From contig OY970227.1 in assembly GCA_963714055.1 (NCBI GenBank), positions 2,852,001 to 2,916,000 on the forward strand: DNA of 64,000 nt, read 5' to 3'. This document shows, one piece after another, positions 60,692 through 64,000 of the stretch. Origin of the DNA: JACDBE01 sp963714055 (lineage in GTDB: Bacteria > Actinomycetota > Acidimicrobiia > Spongiisociales > UBA5794). The first letter of the stretch is position 1. Each line of letters opens with the position of its first letter. Made by a program: the position numbers and the translations under genes. The notes under the pieces are model-generated. The model made no database searches and was not told where the DNA came from. It saw only the letters and a program-made list of their open reading frames with translations.

Positions 60692-60724
60692 GACTCCTCC
60701 CCAGGGGCGATGAGAGCGCCAAAG

Positions 60725-62134
60725 CTACACACCGGGCGGCGTCGGGTGCAGTGCCGGCTGCCCTGCCGACCGCACCGCGTACACCCGCCACGGTTCTGGG
60801 ATGCCCTTCAGGTCGTGGACGCCCCTGTCGTCGAACGCCAGGTCCGATCCGACGACGAGATCGCGCACGGTGCTCGACACCAGGATCTGGTCGGCATCCG
60901 CCATGGCGGCGATGCGCGCCCCGATGTGCACCGCCAGCCCGGCCGGGTGGCCGTGCACGGTCTCGATCTCGCCGGTGTGTAGACCGACCCGGACCCGTAG
61001 CCCCAGGTCGCCGACCGCGGTGGTGATGGCGATGGCGCACCGGATCGCCCGCGCCGGGCCGTCGAAGACGGCGAGGAAGCCATCGCCGGCGGTGTCCGCC
61101 TCCTGGCCACGGAACCGGGCCAACTGCCGGCGGACGGCATTGTGGTGGCGCTCCAGCAACGAACGCCACGCCTCGTCGCCCACCTCGGCGAGCGTCTCGG
61201 TCGACGCCACGATGTCGGTGAAGAGCACGGTGGCAAGCACGCCACGGGTGTCCGCAACCGGCGCCGCCCCGGTGACGAAGCGCTCCAGCTCGGCGAGCAA
61301 CGGCTCGGTGTCGCCTGCGTACGGCAGGTGGTCAACGCCCTCGAGCTCCACCAACTCGGCGCCGGGGATCGACGCCGCCAGGAAGCGGGCGTGGCCGACG
61401 TCGCGGTGTGCGTCGTGGCGCCGCTGGATGACCAGCGTCGGCGACGAGATGGTGGGCAGGAGGGCCCGGACGTCGACCTGCGAGTAGCGGCTCAGGAAGG
61501 CCAGCGCCGTCCCCGGGCTGGACATCGCCCGTTCGAATCGGTCCCACCAGTGGCGGAATTCGGGATCGGCGGCTACCGACGGGGCCACCTGGGGGAGAAA
61601 CGTCCCCTCACCCCACGACTCGGAGACCTGCCGGATGTACTCCTCCATCCAGCCGTCGCTCCGTCCCCACGGGTAACCGTCGCGGCGCCTGGCGCTGGCA
61701 TAGGCGGCGTAGAGGATCAGTCCGGAGACGCGTTCCGGATGGCTGGAGGCGAACAAGATTGCCATCGGGCCACTCTGGGAGATGCCGAGCACCGTCGCCC
61801 GATCGGAGCCGGCGGCGTCCATCACCGCCAGCACGTCATCGATCTGCTCATCGAACTCGGGGAGCTCGGCGGTCCGGTCGGACAGTCCGGCTCCGCGCGG
61901 GTCGAAACGGATCACCCGGGCGAAACGACCCAGCCGGCGGTAGAAGTCGGCGACGGTCGGCTGCTCCCACACCATGTCGAGATGGGTGAACAGCCCGGGC
62001 ACGATCACCAGGTCGGGACCACGGCCGTATACCTGGTAGGCGATGTACACCGCGCCGCTGCGGGCGTACCTGGTGTCGGGCGCCTCGGTGGCCATCACGC
62101 TCTCCCACGGGTCGCGTCCCGGCTGATGGTCCAC
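60725..62134 (-). CDS. alpha/beta hydrolase fused to a class III adenylate cyclase domain
   Basis: The product has 469 residues from ATG 62134, with an ATG at 62095 as the likelier start by family alignment. The hydrolase half has VIVPGLFTHLDMVWEQP, the strand VIRFDPRGAGLSDR, the Ser nucleophile in VLGISQSGP (about 106 from the second ATG) and a His in LEGVDHLPYAGD. The cyclase half (about 285-455) has VLFTDIVASTETLAEVGD with the metal Asp, AGDGFLAVFDGPARAI and RVGLHTGEIE. Such fusions are frequent in actinobacteria and may tie a ligand-sensing hydrolase fold to cAMP output. Confidence 0.85.
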   Translation of the reverse strand: MDHQPGRDPWESVMATEAPDTRYARSGAVYIAYQVYGRGPDLVIVPGLFTHLDMVWEQPTVADFYRRLGRFARVIRFDPRGAGLSDRTAELPEFDEQIDDVLAVMDAAGSDRATVLGISQSGPMAILFASSHPERVSGLILYAAYASARRRDGYPWGRSDGWMEEYIRQVSESWGEGTFLPQVAPSVAADPEFRHWWDRFERAMSSPGTALAFLSRYSQVDVRALLPTISSPTLVIQRRHDAHRDVGHARFLAASIPGAELVELEGVDHLPYAGDTEPLLAELERFVTGAAPVADTRGVLATVLFTDIVASTETLAEVGDEAWRSLLERHHNAVRRQLARFRGQEADTAGDGFLAVFDGPARAIRCAIAITTAVGDLGLRVRVGLHTGEIETVHGHPAGLAVHIGARIAAMADADQILVSSTVRDLVVGSDLAFDDRGVHDLKGIPEPWRVYAVRSAGQPALHPTPPGV

Positions 62135-62183
62135 CCGGGTGTGAGTGAATCGTAAGCAGACGTACCGGGTTGCTCCACGCCGG

Positions 62184-63134
62184 TCAGGAGCCGTAGCCCT
62201 CCTCGAGGAGGACGTCGCCGTCGACGGTGCGGTAGTAGACCCGCCATCGGTGGTAGGCGGCCAGATAGTGGTCGTAGCGCGCCATCACCTCGGCGTGGGC
62301 CAGCACCGCATCCACGTACAGGTCGCTGTGGTTGTAGGCGTACAGGGCCGCGGGCAGGTCGTCGGGCGCGCCATGGGCCACCAGGTAGCGGGCGGCGGCC
62401 ATGATGGCGTCACCGGGGTCTTCGATGTCCCCCTCGCCGTAGGCGTCCCACGTCGAGGGAAGGAACTGCATGGGCCCGCGGGCGCCGGCGTGGCTGTCGC
62501 CTTCGATGCGACCGAACCGGGTCTCTATCAGGTGGATGGCGGCGAGGATGTTCCACGGGGTGCCGGAAGCGGCTTCGGCCGCCTCGTAGTGACGGCGCAA
62601 CTCGGCGAGCGGCGGCGGAGCGACGATCGTCCAGTCGGGGAGCTCGGGCTGTGGCTGGGTGAGCCGCCGGAGGAGCGTGCCCGCCCGCAGATTCAGGTCG
62701 AAAGCCGCCCGTAGGTCGGCCGGGACGAGCTCCCGAGCGGCCGGCTGCCAGGCGGGGTGGGCCACCAGGTCGCGCAGGGCCTGCTGTTGAGCCCACGCCC
62801 ATCGGATGTGCTCGCCGGGTGGTGTCGTCGGGTCCGCCAGGGCGATCTCGGCGGCGGCCAGCGTCTCCGCCAGGGTGTCAGCTTCCGTGAACGGAGCCAC
62901 CTCGGCGGGCGGTGTCGGCGCTCTGGCCGCTGTGGTCGTCGTGCCCGCCGACCGCGCTTCTGAGGTGGTTGTGGTGTCGGGCGCCGCAGGCGCCACGGTG
63001 CCGGCGGCGGTTGCCGTGGTCGGTGGCGCGGCGACATCGGTCGTGCCCGGGTCGCCGTTCTCAGTGCACCCTGACAGAGACAGCGCCACCGTCACCAGCC
63101 CGAGGAGCCCGGCTGTCGGGACGGTTCGGCCCAC
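62184..63134 (-). CDS. lytic transglycosylase lipoprotein (SLT/MltB type)
   Basis: The product has 316 residues. The lipobox LSLSGC (Cys about 23) is followed by a long Thr/Ala/Pro linker, a helical region (about 80-170) and the transglycosylase domain. The catalytic Glu lies in AAIHLIETRFGRIEG, followed by GARGPMQFLPSTWDAYG and ALYAYNHSDLYVDAVLAHA. These enzymes cut peptidoglycan glycan strands, forming 1,6-anhydro ends. It stands alone; the SpoIID protein at 16562 is another wall-cutting candidate in the window. Confidence 0.88.
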   Translation of the reverse strand: MGRTVPTAGLLGLVTVALSLSGCTENGDPGTTDVAAPPTTATAAGTVAPAAPDTTTTSEARSAGTTTTAARAPTPPAEVAPFTEADTLAETLAAAEIALADPTTPPGEHIRWAWAQQQALRDLVAHPAWQPAARELVPADLRAAFDLNLRAGTLLRRLTQPQPELPDWTIVAPPPLAELRRHYEAAEAASGTPWNILAAIHLIETRFGRIEGDSHAGARGPMQFLPSTWDAYGEGDIEDPGDAIMAAARYLVAHGAPDDLPAALYAYNHSDLYVDAVLAHAEVMARYDHYLAAYHRWRVYYRTVDGDVLLEEGYGS

Positions 63135-63243
63135 GGCGGCACTGTAGGCGGCCGGCGGTCCGCCGATCCCTCGAGCGCCGCCCTACCGGACCGCGGGTCA
63201 CGCCGGGAGCGGTGAGGCGGCGTCGCCTGACGTGGGGTGGCGG

Positions 63244-63642
63244 TCAGTCGTGGGCGAGGGAGAGCCGCCACAGGGCGAGCGCGCCGAGCGCCAACCCGAA
63301 GTCACGGAGCGCGATGTCCAGGTAGCCACCGGCCAGGATCAGGGTGACGACGATCACTCCGAGCCAGGCGGCGACCACCGGAGCGAAGATCCGGGGCCGC
63401 ACCCAGACCCCGATCCCGGCGGCGATCTCGATCACCCCGACGACTGCCATGACCGTGGTGCCGCTGACGGCGTCCGTGACGAAACCGGGGAGGTAGTCGA
63501 CCCACTCGGTCATCACGTCGAAGAACTTGTCGAGGCCGAAGAGGATGGGGGCGACGGTGAAACCCAGCCGGAGGATGTCGAAGGCCCGCCTCGACTCGAC
63601 GGCGAGGGTCGTATTCGGTGTGGCGGACGTGGTGTCCTGCAT
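63244..63642 (-). CDS. DoxX-like membrane protein
   Basis: The product has 132 residues from ATG 63642 with AAGGGAG upstream. The four-helix pattern includes FDILRLGFTVAPILFGLDKFF, TTVMAVVGVIEIAAGIGVWV, VVAAWLGVIVVTLILAGGYLD and FGLALGALALWRL. It resembles DoxX/DUF417-type proteins of unknown or redox-linked function. Its promoter overlaps the palindrome at 63687-63704, so it is probably controlled by the divergent regulator gene at 63730. Confidence 0.7.
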   Translation of the reverse strand: MQDTTSATPNTTLAVESRRAFDILRLGFTVAPILFGLDKFFDVMTEWVDYLPGFVTDAVSGTTVMAVVGVIEIAAGIGVWVRPRIFAPVVAAWLGVIVVTLILAGGYLDIALRDFGLALGALALWRLSLAHD

Positions 63643-63674
63643 CTCTGCTCCCTTCTCTATCAACACTTGATTCA

Positions 63675-63703
63675 TTTTTACGACGACTTGACTGTATTGT
63701 CAA
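63675..63703 (-). promoter_or_regulatory. promoter of the DoxX-like gene
   Basis: On the minus strand TTGACA (63703-63698) and TAAAAA (63680-63675) are separated by exactly 17 bases, in an unusually AT-rich spot for this genome. The -35 overlaps the right arm of the palindrome at 63687-63704. Confidence 0.6.
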
Positions 63704-63704
63704 G
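63687..63704. promoter_or_regulatory. palindromic operator between DoxX-like gene and HTH regulator
   Basis: CTTGAC (63687-63692) and GTCAAG (63699-63704) form a perfect inverted repeat with a six-base TGTATT centre. It overlaps the -35 box of the DoxX-like gene and lies 26 bases before the regulator ATG. It is the likely binding site of that regulator, repressing both directions. Confidence 0.6.
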
Positions 63705-63729
63705 ATGGACTGGTTGTAGAGTGCCCGCC

Positions 63730-64000
63730 ATGGCCGCCAAGGACACCGCCGGGATCGAGGCGATCGGGGCACTGGCCGACGGCGTGCGGCGTGCCCTGTA
63801 TGACGTCGTGATCGAAGCCGACCATCCGGTGGGGCGGGACGAAGCAGCCGAGGCCGTTGGGGTGGCGCGCCAGACCGCCGCCTACCACCTGGACCGCCTC
63901 GCCGACGAAGGCTTGCTCGACGTGAGCTATCAGCGGTTGAGCGGTCGTTCCGGGCCCGGGGCGGGGCGGCCGGCCAAGCTGTACCAACGCTCCGACGCCG
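63730..64000 (+). CDS. HTH transcriptional regulator, N-terminal part (runs off window)
   Basis: The frame is open from ATG 63730 to the window end, 90 residues. A winged-helix domain is clear: IGALADGVRRALYDVVIEAD (helix 1), VGRDEAAEAVGVARQTAAYHLDRL (helix-turn-helix, about 34-57) and a wing RSGPGAGRPAKLYQRS. This is the ArsR/SufR-like pattern of regulators with GRPAKLY wings. The C-terminal ligand or cluster domain is outside the window. Position and palindrome suggest autoregulation and control of the DoxX-like gene. Confidence 0.75.
   Translation, partial: MAAKDTAGIEAIGALADGVRRALYDVVIEADHPVGRDEAAEAVGVARQTAAYHLDRLADEGLLDVSYQRLSGRSGPGAGRPAKLYQRSDA

Overview
The window is about 64 kb of very GC-rich DNA packed with bacterial genes on both strands. 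Gene content and style point to an actinobacterium (Actinomycetota): a ppk-mutT1 pair, a MurA with Asp in place of the catalytic Cys, GatCAB, an F420-type PPOX protein, a SpoIID/LytB-domain protein and many apparently leaderless genes. Something near Acidimicrobiia is my best guess, but that rank is inference. There is no ribosomal RNA; two tRNAs are present.

Region by region. 1-9.1 kb: an ABC exporter (partial permease plus ATPase), a small PGPGW-type membrane protein, an EamA transporter, then divergently deoC with two aldehyde dehydrogenase-type genes (deoxyribose catabolism), a lipoprotein, an AlkZ-like winged-helix protein, 6-phosphogluconolactonase and an alpha/beta hydrolase. This stretch holds most of the apparent frameshifts. 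9.2-24.4 kb: EamA transporter, mutT1, ppk, murA, two secreted RTX-like proteins, a SpoIID protein, NifU-like protein, meaB, enoyl-CoA hydratase, cysteine desulfurase and mnmA. 24.4-39.4 kb: ligA, an MFS exporter, a minus-strand cluster of small genes including a deleted acyl-CoA ligase remnant, the dapC-dapD-dapE lysine/peptidoglycan operon, a SLC13-type transporter, the gatC-gatA-gatB operon and a pair of alpha/beta hydrolases. 39.4-40.7 kb: a single AbiEi/DUF559 nuclease-like gene bracketed on each side by a matching pair of 47-bp palindromes, the most unusual structure here. 40.7-54.3 kb: ppc, a DUF983 protein, serA, pgpA-like and MauE-like membrane proteins, ilvE, a FAH hydrolase, gltX, tandem 105-bp repeats, two large lipoproteins (FG-GAP and beta-propeller), tRNA-Gln(CUG) and tRNA-Glu(CUC). 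54.3-58 kb: a sparsely coding stretch with an MFS exporter, a small membrane protein and a decayed tyrosine integrase fragment, probably a remnant island beside tRNA-Glu. 58-64 kb: a sigma factor with a SnoaL-like tail, a 52-residue zinc ribbon, a PPOX protein, an M15/extensin-like peptidoglycan protein, a hydrolase-adenylate cyclase fusion, a lytic transglycosylase, and a DoxX protein divergent from an HTH regulator.

How the genes work together: GltX, GatCAB, tRNA-Gln and tRNA-Glu together supply the indirect route to Gln-tRNA. DapC/D/E feed meso-diaminopimelate to the wall that MurA, SpoIID and the transglycosylase build or remodel. NifU-like protein, cysteine desulfurase and MnmA handle sulfur for Fe-S clusters and tRNA thiolation. 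At least eight genes have a TANNNT box ending 6-8 bases before the start codon, so leaderless transcription appears common.
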